From Paraburkholderia elongata (GTDB lineage Bacteria; Pseudomonadota; Gammaproteobacteria; Burkholderiales; Burkholderiaceae): a stretch of DNA of 64,000 nt. Positions 43,825-52,762 of this stretch are shown one piece after another (position 1 is the first letter of the stretch; each line of letters opens with the position of its first letter). Below the pieces are notes generated by a model. The model was not told the origin of the DNA and searched no databases. It saw only the letters and a list, made by a program, of their open reading frames with translations. A program made the position numbers and the translations under genes. Location of the stretch: assembly GCF_013177735.1 (NCBI RefSeq), contig NZ_WOEZ01000018.1, forward strand, positions 100,961 to 164,960, given 5' to 3'.

Positions 43825-44973
43825 TCAGCGGGCGATGTTCATCACCCGGTCGCCGAGCGAAATGCCCAGATCGGTCATCAGCCTGCCGCGTTGCAACTGC
43901 TGGTTTTCCCAACGCTTGAGGGCTGAATCGATCGTTGTGCCGCTTTGCCATGTCGATGACAACGCAAGCGCCAAAGCATGGGCATTGGCCGCGGCCTTCG
44001 CGGTGCTGCCCGCCGTGTGTGGACGCGGAACCGATGCGGCGTCGCCGAGCAATACGGCCCGGCCGAACACCATCTTCGGCGAGCGCAGATCGACGATCGG
44101 CTGCATGAACGGATCATCGGTCGCATCGGCGAGTGCTCGAAACGTCGGCGCGAGCAACGCGTGTGCGTCGTCCCGCAACTGCGCAATGTCCGCGCTTTTG
44201 GCCGCGCCCGGCGGCAAGGAGAACGCGCGCGCAACGCCGTGACGGTCGACCAGCAGCTCGTCGAGTTTTTCGCGGCTGTATTTGCGGTACCACACCCAGT
44301 TCCAGCGCCGCGTCCCGACTGCGGTCGAATCGCCGTCGCCCGGAATCAGATAGGCGAGCGCCGAGTGCCCGTCGCCTTGCTGAAAAGTAAACCGGTCACG
44401 CAGCATGTCCGCCGCATGCCGTGGCAGATCGGGTTCCTCGACGAGTCCGCGCCACGCCACGTAGCCCGCGTAGACCGGCAGGACCTCGGGCAGCAGGCGC
44501 CGCCTGAGGGTGGAACGGATGCCGTCTGCGCCGATCAGCAAATCCGCCTGCTCGCTGCGGCCGCTCTCGAACTGCGCGACGATCTGCTCGCCTTCCATGT
44601 GGAAGTCGACAAAGGTCTCGCCTGCGTGCATGGCCGCTGCAGGCAGCGCATTTTTCATGGCGCGGTACAGCAGGCTCCACGACGTCTGCATTTGCGGCAT
44701 GTACAGTTGTTCGACGCGGTTGTCTTCGCGGTCCAGATAGATGCGCTCGCCTGACGCCACGCCAGGCGGATCCGGCAACGCGACGCCGGCAAAGTGGAGC
44801 GCATCCAGCACATCCGGCTGAAGCACGATGCCCCCACCGCGGCTTTCCAGCTGGTTCGGCGATGTTTCGAACACGTCGACCTGCCAGCCGGCCGCCCGCA
44901 ACGTGGTGGCCGAGAGCAATCCGCCGAGCGAACCGCCGATCACGACCGCGCGGGGTTTCTGAAGTGATTTCAT
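43825..44973 (-). CDS. FAD-dependent aromatic monooxygenase
   Basis: A 382-residue class A flavin monooxygenase, start 44973 (MKSLQKPRAVVIGGSLGGLL) after GGAG. The FAD motifs are GGSLGGLLSA at the N-terminus, DLLIGADGIRSTLR in the middle and GRAVLLGDAASVPRPHTAGSTAKAAANA near the C-terminus. The overall pattern resembles 2,6-dihydroxypyridine 3-monooxygenase-type enzymes. With the Mo hydroxylase nearby, a hydroxylated N-heterocycle is a reasonable substrate (inference). Confidence 0.85.
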   Translation of the reverse strand: MKSLQKPRAVVIGGSLGGLLSATTLRAAGWQVDVFETSPNQLESRGGGIVLQPDVLDALHFAGVALPDPPGVASGERIYLDREDNRVEQLYMPQMQTSWSLLYRAMKNALPAAAMHAGETFVDFHMEGEQIVAQFESGRSEQADLLIGADGIRSTLRRRLLPEVLPVYAGYVAWRGLVEEPDLPRHAADMLRDRFTFQQGDGHSALAYLIPGDGDSTAVGTRRWNWVWYRKYSREKLDELLVDRHGVARAFSLPPGAAKSADIAQLRDDAHALLAPTFRALADATDDPFMQPIVDLRSPKMVFGRAVLLGDAASVPRPHTAGSTAKAAANAHALALALSSTWQSGTTIDSALKRWENQQLQRGRLMTDLGISLGDRVMNIAR

Positions 44974-45165
44974 GCTGCGCTCCTTTGCCCGGCAGAGCGC
45001 CGCGTACAAATGAAGTCGTGGTTGACCTCGACCTGAATGGCTTGCATGTTGCACCCCTCACTAGGTAACGGATGCAGCTTATGCGTTGCGTTGAATTTAT
45101 AGAATGGGTCTAAAATGCAAGCCCGCGTTGCGCTGCTCGCAACCAAATCGTCGATGAGGCCGACC

Positions 45166-46098
45166 ATGGACAAATTCCTCGCCTTGAATACGTTGCTGGA
45201 AGTGGCTGACGCCGGCGGCTTTTCAAAGGCCGCGCAACGTCTCGGGGTGGCGACCTCGTCGGTCACGCGTCTGATGGACTCGCTGGAGGCCTCCCTGGGT
45301 ACCGCGCTGCTGACCCGCACACCGAGAAAGGTCAGCCTCACGGACGCCGGCATTGCGTACGTCGAGCAGGTCGGCAAGGTGCTCGACGATCTGGCCGAGG
45401 CGGACGAGAGCGTCTTCGACAGCGGTGCGTCGCCGGTCGGCTCGCTCAGAATTTCGGTGCCGTCCACCTACAGTCGCTTGCGGCTCGCGCCGCACCTCGC
45501 GGCATTCCTTTCTGACAATCCGCGCGTGTTCCTCGACGTCGTCGTGGCCGATCACTTTGCCGATCTCGCGCTCGACCGGATCGACGTCGCGATCCGGATC
45601 GGCTCGCCCGATCGTGACGCCAACCTGATCGTCAGAAAGTTGGCGAGTAACCTGCGCTACGTCGTGGCAAGCCACGACTACCTCGAACGCTGCGGCACGC
45701 CTGAGACACCGCAAGCGCTCGAAGCACACGAGTGCCTTCGTGTCGCGTACGGCGGCGGCTACCGCAGCCGCCAGGTCTGGACCTTCCGCCAGGAGGGTGT
45801 CGAACAGCGTGCCGAACAGCGCGTCGAGGTGCGCGGCCATCTGTTGTCGAACAGTCTCGACATCCTGCTTGAGGCGGTGATGGCGGGACGCGGTATTGCC
45901 TTGCTGCCCGAATGGCTGGTCGGCGCCGAGATTCGCGCGGGACGCCTGATGCGCCTCCTCCAGAATTTCGATGCGAGCCCTCATCGAGACGATGCAGTCG
46001 TCTATGCCGCCTATCTGCCCAATCGTCGTCACTCCAGCAAAGTGCGCTCGCTCGTTCAGTTTCTCGAAGCGCGGCTTCGCACCTCACCCGAAGGCTGA
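45166..46098 (+). CDS. LysR-family transcriptional regulator
   Basis: A 310-residue LysR regulator starting at MDKFLALNTLLEVADAGGF, which puts the HTH (GFSKAAQRLGVATSSVTRLMDSLE) at the expected place. It is divergent from the FAD monooxygenase across 192 bp, which suggests it controls the monooxygenase/MFS pair. The region around 45091-45120 is AT-richer than its surroundings and likely holds the overlapping promoters. Confidence 0.88.
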   Translation: MDKFLALNTLLEVADAGGFSKAAQRLGVATSSVTRLMDSLEASLGTALLTRTPRKVSLTDAGIAYVEQVGKVLDDLAEADESVFDSGASPVGSLRISVPSTYSRLRLAPHLAAFLSDNPRVFLDVVVADHFADLALDRIDVAIRIGSPDRDANLIVRKLASNLRYVVASHDYLERCGTPETPQALEAHECLRVAYGGGYRSRQVWTFRQEGVEQRAEQRVEVRGHLLSNSLDILLEAVMAGRGIALLPEWLVGAEIRAGRLMRLLQNFDASPHRDDAVVYAAYLPNRRHSSKVRSLVQFLEARLRTSPEG

Positions 46099-46249
46099 AC
46101 GGCGACGCGCCCACGCGGATTGATTGAAGTGTAGGAACGCAGCGCACATAAAGTCCTGCAGAAAATATGAAATGTTCTGAGCCGCCATCGAGATGGACCG
46201 CGTCGCGATCAGTCGCGATCTGCCGCGACTCTCCGGCCGTCATTTTTAT

Positions 46250-46277
46250 TTAAGAACTATTAAGGGCTTTGCCAAGG
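46250..46277 (+). promoter_or_regulatory. TTAAG direct-repeat element, copy 1
   Basis: TTAAG at 46250-46254 and 46260-46264, exactly 10 bp apart, are followed by TTTGCCAAGG (46268-46277). The same arrangement occurs at 50650-50676. Direct TTAA-type repeats at 10-11 bp are the pattern bound by PmrA-like OmpR-family response regulators. It lies 133 bp before the YcaC-like gene; the rest of 46099-46382 shows nothing else. Confidence 0.5.
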
Positions 46278-46382
46278 ACTCGGCGAACAGCTGTGGATAG
46301 ACTTGGTTTCAGTTTTTCTCGCACTTCAGGCAAGTGCGGCATGTCCTCCCATGTTCACCAAACCTTTAGGATGTACAAAGCC

Positions 46383-47072
46383 ATGGCAAATCCGAAACTT
46401 GAAGTTCTGACACCTGCAAACTCGCAGATCATCTTCATCGACCACCAGCCGCAAATGGCCTTTGGGGTCCAGTCCATCGACCGTCAGGTCCTTAAGAACA
46501 ACGTAGTGGGACTCGCGAAGGCAGCGCGGACGTTCAACATTCCTACCACTATTACGACAGTGGAATCCGAAAGTTTCTCGGGATACACGTACCCTGAGTT
46601 GCTGGACGTGTTTCCGGAGCACAAAGTGCTCGAACGCTCGTCCATGAATTCGTGGGATGACCAGAAGGTTCGTGACTCGCTGGCTGCAAACGGCCGAAAG
46701 AAGGTCGTGGTGGCAGGTCTGTGGACCGAGGTTTGCAACAACACGTTTGCGCTATGCGCCATGGCCGAAGGTGACTACGAAATCTATATGGTCGCCGACG
46801 CGTCGGGTGGCACGTCGAAGGATGCGCATGACTACGCGATGCAGCGCATGATTCAGGCCGGCGTGATTCCGATGACCTGGCAACAGGTGCTGCTCGAATG
46901 GCAACGCGATTGGGCGCACAGAGAGACTTACGACGCAGTCATGGCGATTGCCAGAGAGCATTCGGGTGCGTACGGGATGGGCGTGGACTATGCCTACACC
47001 ATGGTGCACAAGGCTCCCCAGCGCACGTCGGGGCCGCACGAGGTTCTGGCAGCGGTGCCTGCAAAGAAGTAA
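46383..47072 (+). CDS. YcaC-like cysteine hydrolase (isochorismatase fold)
   Basis: A 229-residue hydrolase starting at MANPKLEVLTPANSQIIFID; an ATG at 46371 is an alternative. Catalytic Asp20 lies in FIDHQPQM and the nucleophilic Cys118 in LWTEVCNN. GGTSKDAHDYAMQRMIQAG is typical of the YcaC group, which has no confirmed physiological substrate. The amidohydrolase gene follows after 173 bp and the pair may act together on an amide. Confidence 0.87.
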   Translation: MANPKLEVLTPANSQIIFIDHQPQMAFGVQSIDRQVLKNNVVGLAKAARTFNIPTTITTVESESFSGYTYPELLDVFPEHKVLERSSMNSWDDQKVRDSLAANGRKKVVVAGLWTEVCNNTFALCAMAEGDYEIYMVADASGGTSKDAHDYAMQRMIQAGVIPMTWQQVLLEWQRDWAHRETYDAVMAIAREHSGAYGMGVDYAYTMVHKAPQRTSGPHEVLAAVPAKK

Positions 47073-47245
47073 ACAGTCGCATTACGTCGTCCGGCGGAAT
47101 TCGAGGGCAGTGCATCGGTGTCCTGAATTCCGCATGCCGGCTGCAGCCTGTTTCTGAATGCTTCATGGAAGCAATCGCTGCGAGCGCCCGCTTCCCCGGA
47201 AAAGCTCCGCATCTTGAGCGCGGAGCGCTCCCTATGAGGATCACC

Positions 47246-49114
47246 ATGAATTCCAATACTTCCGCGCCGACGCCGGCCGAAGTTGTCTTCTTCAACGGCA
47301 AGATCGCCACCCAGGACGACAAACGCTCTTTCGCCGATGCGCTCGCCGTCGCGAACGGCCGCATTATTGCTTCGGGATCGCGCGACGCCGTGATGCGGCA
47401 CGTGAACGACAACACTCGGCAGATTGACCTCAAGGGGCGCACGGTCATCCCCGGTCTGAACGATTCCCACCTGCACGTCATTCGAGGCGGGCTGAACTTC
47501 AACATGGAGTTGCGTTGGGACGGTGTGCCGTCGCTCGCGGACGCGCTCGACATGCTGAAGAAGCAGGTGGCGCGCACGCCCGCGCCGCAATGGGTGCGCG
47601 TGGTGGGCGGATGGAATGAATTCCAGTTTGCCGAGCGGCGTGGACCGACGCTCGAAGAAGTCAATGCGATTGCGCCGGATACGCCGGTGTTCATTTTGCA
47701 TCTGTATGACAGCGCGCTCCTGAACGCAGCGGCGCTGCGCGCGGTCGGTTACACCAAAGACACGCCTAATCCGCCCGGCGGCGAGATCCAGCGCGATAAG
47801 CGCGGCAACCCGACCGGCATGCTGATCGCGCGGCCGAACGCCGGCATTCTGTACGCGACGCTCGCCAAAGGGCCGAAGCTCGCACCGGAAGATCAGCGCA
47901 ATTCCACGTTGCACTTCATGCGCGAACTGAATCGCCTCGGCGTGACAAGCGCGATCGACGCGGGCGGCGGTTACCAGGCTTATCCGGATGACTACGCGGT
48001 CATCATGGATCTCGCGAAGCACAACGAGCTGACCGTGCGTATCGCGTACAACCTGTTCACGCAAAACGCCAAGAAGGAAATCGAAGACTTCGCGAAGTGG
48101 GTGAAGATGACGAAGCCCGGCGAAGGCGACGATTTCCTGCGCGTGAATGGCGCCGGTGAAATGCTGGTGTTCTCGGCAGCGGACTTCGAAGATTTTCTCG
48201 AGCCGCGCCCGGACCTGCCGGATACGCTGGAAGACGAACTGGAAGCCGTAGTCAAACTGCTGGTGGCGAACCGCTGGCCGTTCCGGCTTCACGCCACGTA
48301 CAACGAATCGATCGAGCGTTTCCTGAACGTATTCGAACGCGTGAACGCCCAGATCCCGTTCAACGGGTTGCGCTGGTTCTTCGACCATTGCGAGACCATC
48401 ACGCAGAAGAACATCGAGCGGGTGCGCGCGCTTGGCGGCGGCATCGCGATCCAGCATCGGATGGCCTTTCAGGGCGAGTACTTCATCCAGCGATATGGTG
48501 AAGAGGCAGTGAAGCGCACCCCGCCGATTCGCCACATGCTCGATGCCGGATTGCCCGTTGGCGCGGGGACGGACGCTACGCGCGTCGCGAGTTTCAACCC
48601 GTTCGTTTCGCTGTACTGGATGGTGTCGGGCAAGACAGTCGGTGGCACGGCGATGTATTCCAGCGAGAACCGTCTGGACCGGATGGAAGCGTTGCGCCGC
48701 TACACGGTAGGCAGCGCATGGTTCTCAAATGAGGACGACCGCAAAGGCGCGCTGGTGCCCGGCCAGTTCGCGGACTTCGCGGTACTCAGCGAAGACTACT
48801 TTACCGTCGACGAAAGCCGCATCAAGTTCCTCACCTCCGCAATGACAGTGGTGGGCGGCAAGGTCGTGTACGCCGACGACGAATTCGCGCCGCTTGGCCC
48901 CCCTGATCTGCCGGTCAGCCCGTCGTGGTCGCCGGTGGCGGAATTCGGCGGCTACAGCCGTTACAAGCCGACTGCGGTGGCGTGCGTGGATGGCTGCGTG
49001 AATCTGTGCGGTGTGCATGCCCACGCCCACGGGTGGGCGTGGCGTAAAAACGTACCGGTCAGCGACTCGAACGGTTTCTGGGGCGCATTGGGATGTAGCT
49101 GTTTCGCATTCTGA
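47246..49114 (+). CDS. YtcJ-like metal-dependent amidohydrolase
   Basis: A 622-residue amidohydrolase. I chose the ATG at 47246 because GAGGA lies 7 bases upstream; 47234 is possible. The metal ligands of the family are visible in GLNDSHLHVIRGG (HxH), in the His of RLHATYNES, in WFFDHCETIT, and in the Asp of GAGTDATRVASF. The tail is unusual in its Cys and His content (CVDGCVNLCGVHAHAHGW ... GALGCSCFAF). YtcJ-type enzymes hydrolyse N-acyl or cyclic amides. A small hairpin lies within the 3' end near 49020-49042. Confidence 0.88.
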   Translation: MNSNTSAPTPAEVVFFNGKIATQDDKRSFADALAVANGRIIASGSRDAVMRHVNDNTRQIDLKGRTVIPGLNDSHLHVIRGGLNFNMELRWDGVPSLADALDMLKKQVARTPAPQWVRVVGGWNEFQFAERRGPTLEEVNAIAPDTPVFILHLYDSALLNAAALRAVGYTKDTPNPPGGEIQRDKRGNPTGMLIARPNAGILYATLAKGPKLAPEDQRNSTLHFMRELNRLGVTSAIDAGGGYQAYPDDYAVIMDLAKHNELTVRIAYNLFTQNAKKEIEDFAKWVKMTKPGEGDDFLRVNGAGEMLVFSAADFEDFLEPRPDLPDTLEDELEAVVKLLVANRWPFRLHATYNESIERFLNVFERVNAQIPFNGLRWFFDHCETITQKNIERVRALGGGIAIQHRMAFQGEYFIQRYGEEAVKRTPPIRHMLDAGLPVGAGTDATRVASFNPFVSLYWMVSGKTVGGTAMYSSENRLDRMEALRRYTVGSAWFSNEDDRKGALVPGQFADFAVLSEDYFTVDESRIKFLTSAMTVVGGKVVYADDEFAPLGPPDLPVSPSWSPVAEFGGYSRYKPTAVACVDGCVNLCGVHAHAHGWAWRKNVPVSDSNGFWGALGCSCFAF

Positions 49115-49150
49115 TAGGCACGGGTTCGTGCCACCACGCGAGCGAGGACC

Positions 49151-50623
49151 ATGATGCCGACCCTGACCGACGGTGTGCTGTTTGGCCTCGGCATTCTGGT
49201 CCTCGATTTCCTCGCCTGGCGCTTCATGGACCGCAAGAGCGACCAGGTGCGCCTCGCCTTTCGTGCGCTCATGTTCGGTCTGTCGACCTACGTGCTGTTC
49301 CGTTCGGGGATGTATCCGCTACGCGCGGCGCCCTGGCCGGATGAGCCGCTGCGCCATCTGCTTGCGCAGGTGCTGGAGGTGGTGTGGTGGCTGCAGGGTG
49401 CGCGCCTCGTGATCATCCTGCTCGATCGCGTGGTGTTGCCCGAGACGTGGCACAGGGAGCGTCTGTTTCAGGACGTGCTCGGTGCGCTGGTGTTTATGGC
49501 CGCCGCGGTGGGGGCGATCGCGTTCGTGCTGCAGCTGCCGGTGAAAGGGCTGCTCGCCACGTCCGGCGCGCTCGCGGTCGTACTCGGCCTCGCGATCCAG
49601 AGCACGCTCAACGATGTGTTTTCAGGCGTCGTCCTGAACGCAACGCAGCCTTTTCAAATCGGCGACTGGGTGACGATCGGCGACGTGGAAGGCAAGGTGG
49701 TTGAAAGCAATTGGCGTGCGACGAGCCTGCTGAACGGTCAGGGCAATATCGTCGTGATTCCGAACAGCGTGGCGGCGCGTACCAATATCGTCAACGCCAA
49801 TGAGCCCTCGCATACGCATGGCATCAGCATCGTGCTGCCGGTCAAGCCGTCGATCCGGCCGGCGCTCGTACTTGAGGCGCTCGCCAATGCCGCCGCCAGT
49901 TCCGGAGACGTGCTGATTGATCCCAAGCCGCTCGTCAGCGTGCGCCGCGCCACGAACGACGCGATCGAGTACGAGATCGTCTGCTATGTCGACGCCTTGA
50001 GCAAAAAGATCGACGTGCGCAATGACCTGTTCGATCTCGCGCACCGCCATCTGCTCTCGCGTGGAGTCGTATTGCGGCCGCTGTCGGTGCCCGAGCCGGC
50101 TGTCGACGGTGCGGACGAGAAACATCGCTTGCTGCGCAACGTGCTGATCTTCCAGACGCTGGAAGATGACGAGATATCGGAACTGGCAGCGCACCTGACG
50201 AAGCACGAGTTCGATGCCGCCGACATTATTTATGACGCAGCGGATGTGAGCGGGCACGAGCTTCATATTCTGGCGCAGGGCGTCGCGAGAGCGATCGTGT
50301 CGAAGGACGGCAGCGAGGTCGAACTGCGAAGACTTGCGCCGGGTGATTCGATCGGCCAGTCGGGCGTGCTCGCCGGCGTCCGGACCGCTATCGTCGTGCG
50401 TGCGCTGACCCGCGTCACCGTGTTCCGGCTGGACAAGAGCGCGTTGACGCCTGTTCTCGCGCGGCGTCCGGAGGTGGTGAAGGAAATGTGCCGCTTGCTG
50501 TCGGAACACCATGCAACCGAGGAGATGATGCTTGCATCGCCGACCCATGGGGATCAGACCTCTGGCGGCTTGCTGCAATGGATTCGCGAAGGCGTGCGGC
50601 GCTTCCATGAATTGACGGTTTGA
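49151..50623 (+). CDS. MscS-type channel with cyclic-nucleotide-binding domain
   Basis: A 490-residue inner-membrane protein. Four or so hydrophobic helices lead to the MscS pore and beta domain (LLATSGALAVVLGLAIQSTLNDVFSGVVL, PFQIGDWVTIGDVEGKVVESNWRATSL, IPNSVAARTNIVNANE). From about 350 there is a Crp-like cyclic-nucleotide-binding domain (LLRNVLIFQTLEDDEISELAAHL, GVARAIVSKDGSEVELRRLAPGDSIGQ). Such bCNG-type proteins are osmotic or ligand-responsive channels. A second cNMP-domain protein is encoded at 54310. Confidence 0.9.
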   Translation: MMPTLTDGVLFGLGILVLDFLAWRFMDRKSDQVRLAFRALMFGLSTYVLFRSGMYPLRAAPWPDEPLRHLLAQVLEVVWWLQGARLVIILLDRVVLPETWHRERLFQDVLGALVFMAAAVGAIAFVLQLPVKGLLATSGALAVVLGLAIQSTLNDVFSGVVLNATQPFQIGDWVTIGDVEGKVVESNWRATSLLNGQGNIVVIPNSVAARTNIVNANEPSHTHGISIVLPVKPSIRPALVLEALANAAASSGDVLIDPKPLVSVRRATNDAIEYEIVCYVDALSKKIDVRNDLFDLAHRHLLSRGVVLRPLSVPEPAVDGADEKHRLLRNVLIFQTLEDDEISELAAHLTKHEFDAADIIYDAADVSGHELHILAQGVARAIVSKDGSEVELRRLAPGDSIGQSGVLAGVRTAIVVRALTRVTVFRLDKSALTPVLARRPEVVKEMCRLLSEHHATEEMMLASPTHGDQTSGGLLQWIREGVRRFHELTV

Positions 50624-50649
50624 GTGAATGGGTAGGCGCACCGCGTCGA

Positions 50650-50676
50650 TTAAGTGTTTTTAAGAATTTGCCAAAG
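50650..50676 (+). promoter_or_regulatory. TTAAG direct-repeat element, copy 2
   Basis: TTAAG at 50650-50654 and 50660-50664, again exactly 10 bp apart, are followed by TTTGCCAAAG (50667-50676). This matches 46250-46277 in order and spacing to within one base. It lies 169 bp before the HD-domain gene. Confidence 0.5.
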
Positions 50677-50818
50677 TCTTTATGGATTTAATTCGATACG
50701 CTGCCATGTACAGGAGCTCCTTGGACGCCGAACGGTCCTGGACGTCGCCTGGTTGTGGTACCGGTCCGGCATGCGTGTAGAGACACACCGGGGGCAGGGG
50801 CGACACGGAGGAGTTGAC

Positions 50819-51460
50819 ATGAAGAGAACCATTGCCGGCATTGATATTCTCGACGGTTTAATGGCTCAGGCGGCGACCGATCAGATCCGGGGCACGGAGT
50901 CGGAGTTGATCTTTCACCATTCGCTAAGAGCATTTCTGTTCGGTGCGCTGACCGGATACCGCGAGAACCTGACGTTCGACGCCGAGTTGCTTTATGTCGC
51001 TGCGATGTTTCACAACGTCGGGCTGAACGTGAAGTATCACCGGTCGCCGTACCGGTTCGAGGTGGACAGCGCGAATGCCGCGCGCGAATTTCTGCGGCAG
51101 CACGTCGTCGCCGACCGCTTGATCGACGAAGTATGGGCGGCGATCGCGTTGCACACGACACCGGGCATTCCGGAGCATATGTCGCCGCTGGTCGCGCTGC
51201 TCAGCGCCGGCGTGCAGATGGATGTTCGGGGCGCCCGCCACGACGCATTCACCACACAGCAGTGCGATGAAATCGTGCAGGCTTATCCGCGCGAATCAGG
51301 CTTCAAGAAGAAGATCATCGAAGCCTATGCGCGTGGCATGGAACATCGGCCGGAGACGACGTTCGGAACGGTGAATGCCGACGTACTGGACCGGTGTGAC
51401 CCGAACTATCGCCGCTTGAATTTCTGCGGCCTGGTGCTGGGATCGGACTGGCCGAATTAA
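50819..51460 (+). CDS. HD-domain family protein with degenerate HD motif
   Basis: A 213-residue cytoplasmic protein starting at MKRTIAGIDILDG, with GGAGGAG 5 bases upstream. The HD-superfamily pattern is H33/H34 (FHHSLRAF), then MFHNVGL at 63-69, then H112 (ALHTTPGI). The expected metal-binding His-Asp doublet reads His65-Asn66. DSANAAREFL and PLVALLSAGVQMDVRG resemble the cyanamide-hydratase-like group. A paralogue is cut at the left edge of the window. Loss of the Asp may reduce or change activity. Confidence 0.8.
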   Translation: MKRTIAGIDILDGLMAQAATDQIRGTESELIFHHSLRAFLFGALTGYRENLTFDAELLYVAAMFHNVGLNVKYHRSPYRFEVDSANAAREFLRQHVVADRLIDEVWAAIALHTTPGIPEHMSPLVALLSAGVQMDVRGARHDAFTTQQCDEIVQAYPRESGFKKKIIEAYARGMEHRPETTFGTVNADVLDRCDPNYRRLNFCGLVLGSDWPN

Positions 51461-51487
51461 CAAGGGTTTCAGGAAAGGACGAATAGC

Positions 51488-51739
51488 ATGGGCTACATCA
51501 TTTCTCTCGGAGTCGGCTTCGGCATTGGGCTCCTCTATTGGCTACTCAAGGTGCAGTCGCCGGCGCCGCCGCTGATTGCGTTAGCCGGATTGCTCGGCAT
51601 GGTGTTGGGCGAGCACGCCATCCCGGTTGTCAAAGCGCAGTTTTTTGCGCAGACGACGACGGTTCAGGTCGCTGGGCCGGTGAAGGGCGCTGAAGCGCAA
51701 AAGACGGTGGCGCCGGGCGCGACGAAGCAGGGCGGCTGA
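51488..51739 (+). CDS. XapX-domain small membrane protein
   Basis: An 83-residue protein with two hydrophobic segments and the XapX pattern GVGFGIGLLYWLLKVQSPAPPLIALAGLLGMVLGE. A polar tail follows (QVAGPVKGAEAQKTV). It begins 27 bp after the HD gene and AGGAAAGGA precedes the ATG. Function of the family is unknown. Confidence 0.85.
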   Translation: MGYIISLGVGFGIGLLYWLLKVQSPAPPLIALAGLLGMVLGEHAIPVVKAQFFAQTTTVQVAGPVKGAEAQKTVAPGATKQGG

Positions 51740-51801
51740 CGGGATACCGCCTCGATCGGAGGCAGACCATTCAAACATTGCTAACAACTTTGGGTAACTA
51801 A

Positions 51802-52752
51802 ATGTTCAAGTCGTTTCATCGGCTCAGCTCACTCGCGTCTCTTTGCGCAGCGATACTGATTGGATTGACACCTGTTGCATCCGCGTTCGCCGATGCCGGG
51901 CTGCCGGAGGTGTCGAACGGAAAAGCCGCAGTCGCCGCGAGATACCCCGACGTATCGGTGGGCGCGCAGTACAGCACCACCCACGTGTATGTCGCTTCCG
52001 CCGATCTCGACGCGTTCGTCAACAGCTTTCTTACTACGTTCGGCGGCAAGGCCTCTCAACGTGCGGTTTTCACGGTGACGCCCACGCCGAGCAAGACCGC
52101 GTCACAGTATGTGCAAACGCCGGTCGGCATGCTCTCGGTGTTCGGCTTCGAAACGGCGATTCCGTATCCGTTCGGCAATGAGCGAACCGGGTATCTGGTC
52201 ACCGATATCGATAAGGCTGTGAAAGCCGCGCGTGCGGCCGGTGCCGACATCGTCGTCGATACGTTCGACGATCCAATCGGCAAGGACGCGATCATTCAAT
52301 GGCCGGGCGGCGTGACGATGCAGCTCTATTGGCACACCAAGGCGCCGAATTATGCGCCGTTGCAGAGCGTGCCGGACAACCGCGTGTACGTGTCGCGCTA
52401 CGAAGCGGACAACTTCGTTCGCCGATGGCTGCGCTTCTCGCACGGCAAGGTGCTGTCGGACAACCCGCGCGCGGACGCCGGCGTGATCGGCCGGCCGGGC
52501 GAGACGATCCGTGTGGTCCGCATCAACTCGGGCTTCGGCCATATGGTCGTGTTCGTCACGGACGGCAAGCTGCCGGTCCCGTTCGGGACTGAGACGACCG
52601 GTTATGGCGTGGACGATGTCGCCCAGACGGTCGAGCGCGCACAAGCGGCCGGCGCGAAGGTGCTCTACCCGCCGTACCACAGCGCAACAGGTACGACCGC
52701 CATACTCGAATTCCCGGGCCGGTACATTGCTGAAGTGCACGATGGCAAGTGA
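51802..52752 (+). CDS. Exported glyoxalase/VOC-fold protein
   Basis: A 316-residue protein with a signal peptide (SLCAAILIGLTPVASAFA|DAG). Two vicinal-oxygen-chelate modules follow (THVYVASADLDAFVNSFLTTFGG ... MQLYWH; NRVYVSRYEADNFVRRWLRFS ... YIAEVHD). His and Glu residues at module ends could bind a metal. VOC proteins are mostly cytoplasmic, so the signal peptide is noteworthy. It lies just upstream of the alginate-type porin, with which it may share an operon. Confidence 0.82.
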   Translation: MFKSFHRLSSLASLCAAILIGLTPVASAFADAGLPEVSNGKAAVAARYPDVSVGAQYSTTHVYVASADLDAFVNSFLTTFGGKASQRAVFTVTPTPSKTASQYVQTPVGMLSVFGFETAIPYPFGNERTGYLVTDIDKAVKAARAAGADIVVDTFDDPIGKDAIIQWPGGVTMQLYWHTKAPNYAPLQSVPDNRVYVSRYEADNFVRRWLRFSHGKVLSDNPRADAGVIGRPGETIRVVRINSGFGHMVVFVTDGKLPVPFGTETTGYGVDDVAQTVERAQAAGAKVLYPPYHSATGTTAILEFPGRYIAEVHDGK

Positions 52753-52762
52753 CGCAAACGTC

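Noticed and set aside
46994..48535. 513-codon open frame opposite the YtcJ-like amidohydrolase
   Set aside because: Composition is rich in Arg/His/Val with no motifs; a shadow of the real gene.
49019..49042. Hairpin near the end of the amidohydrolase gene as a terminator
   Set aside because: It lies inside coding sequence before the stop and encodes the HAHAHGWAW stretch, so I did not list it as a terminator.
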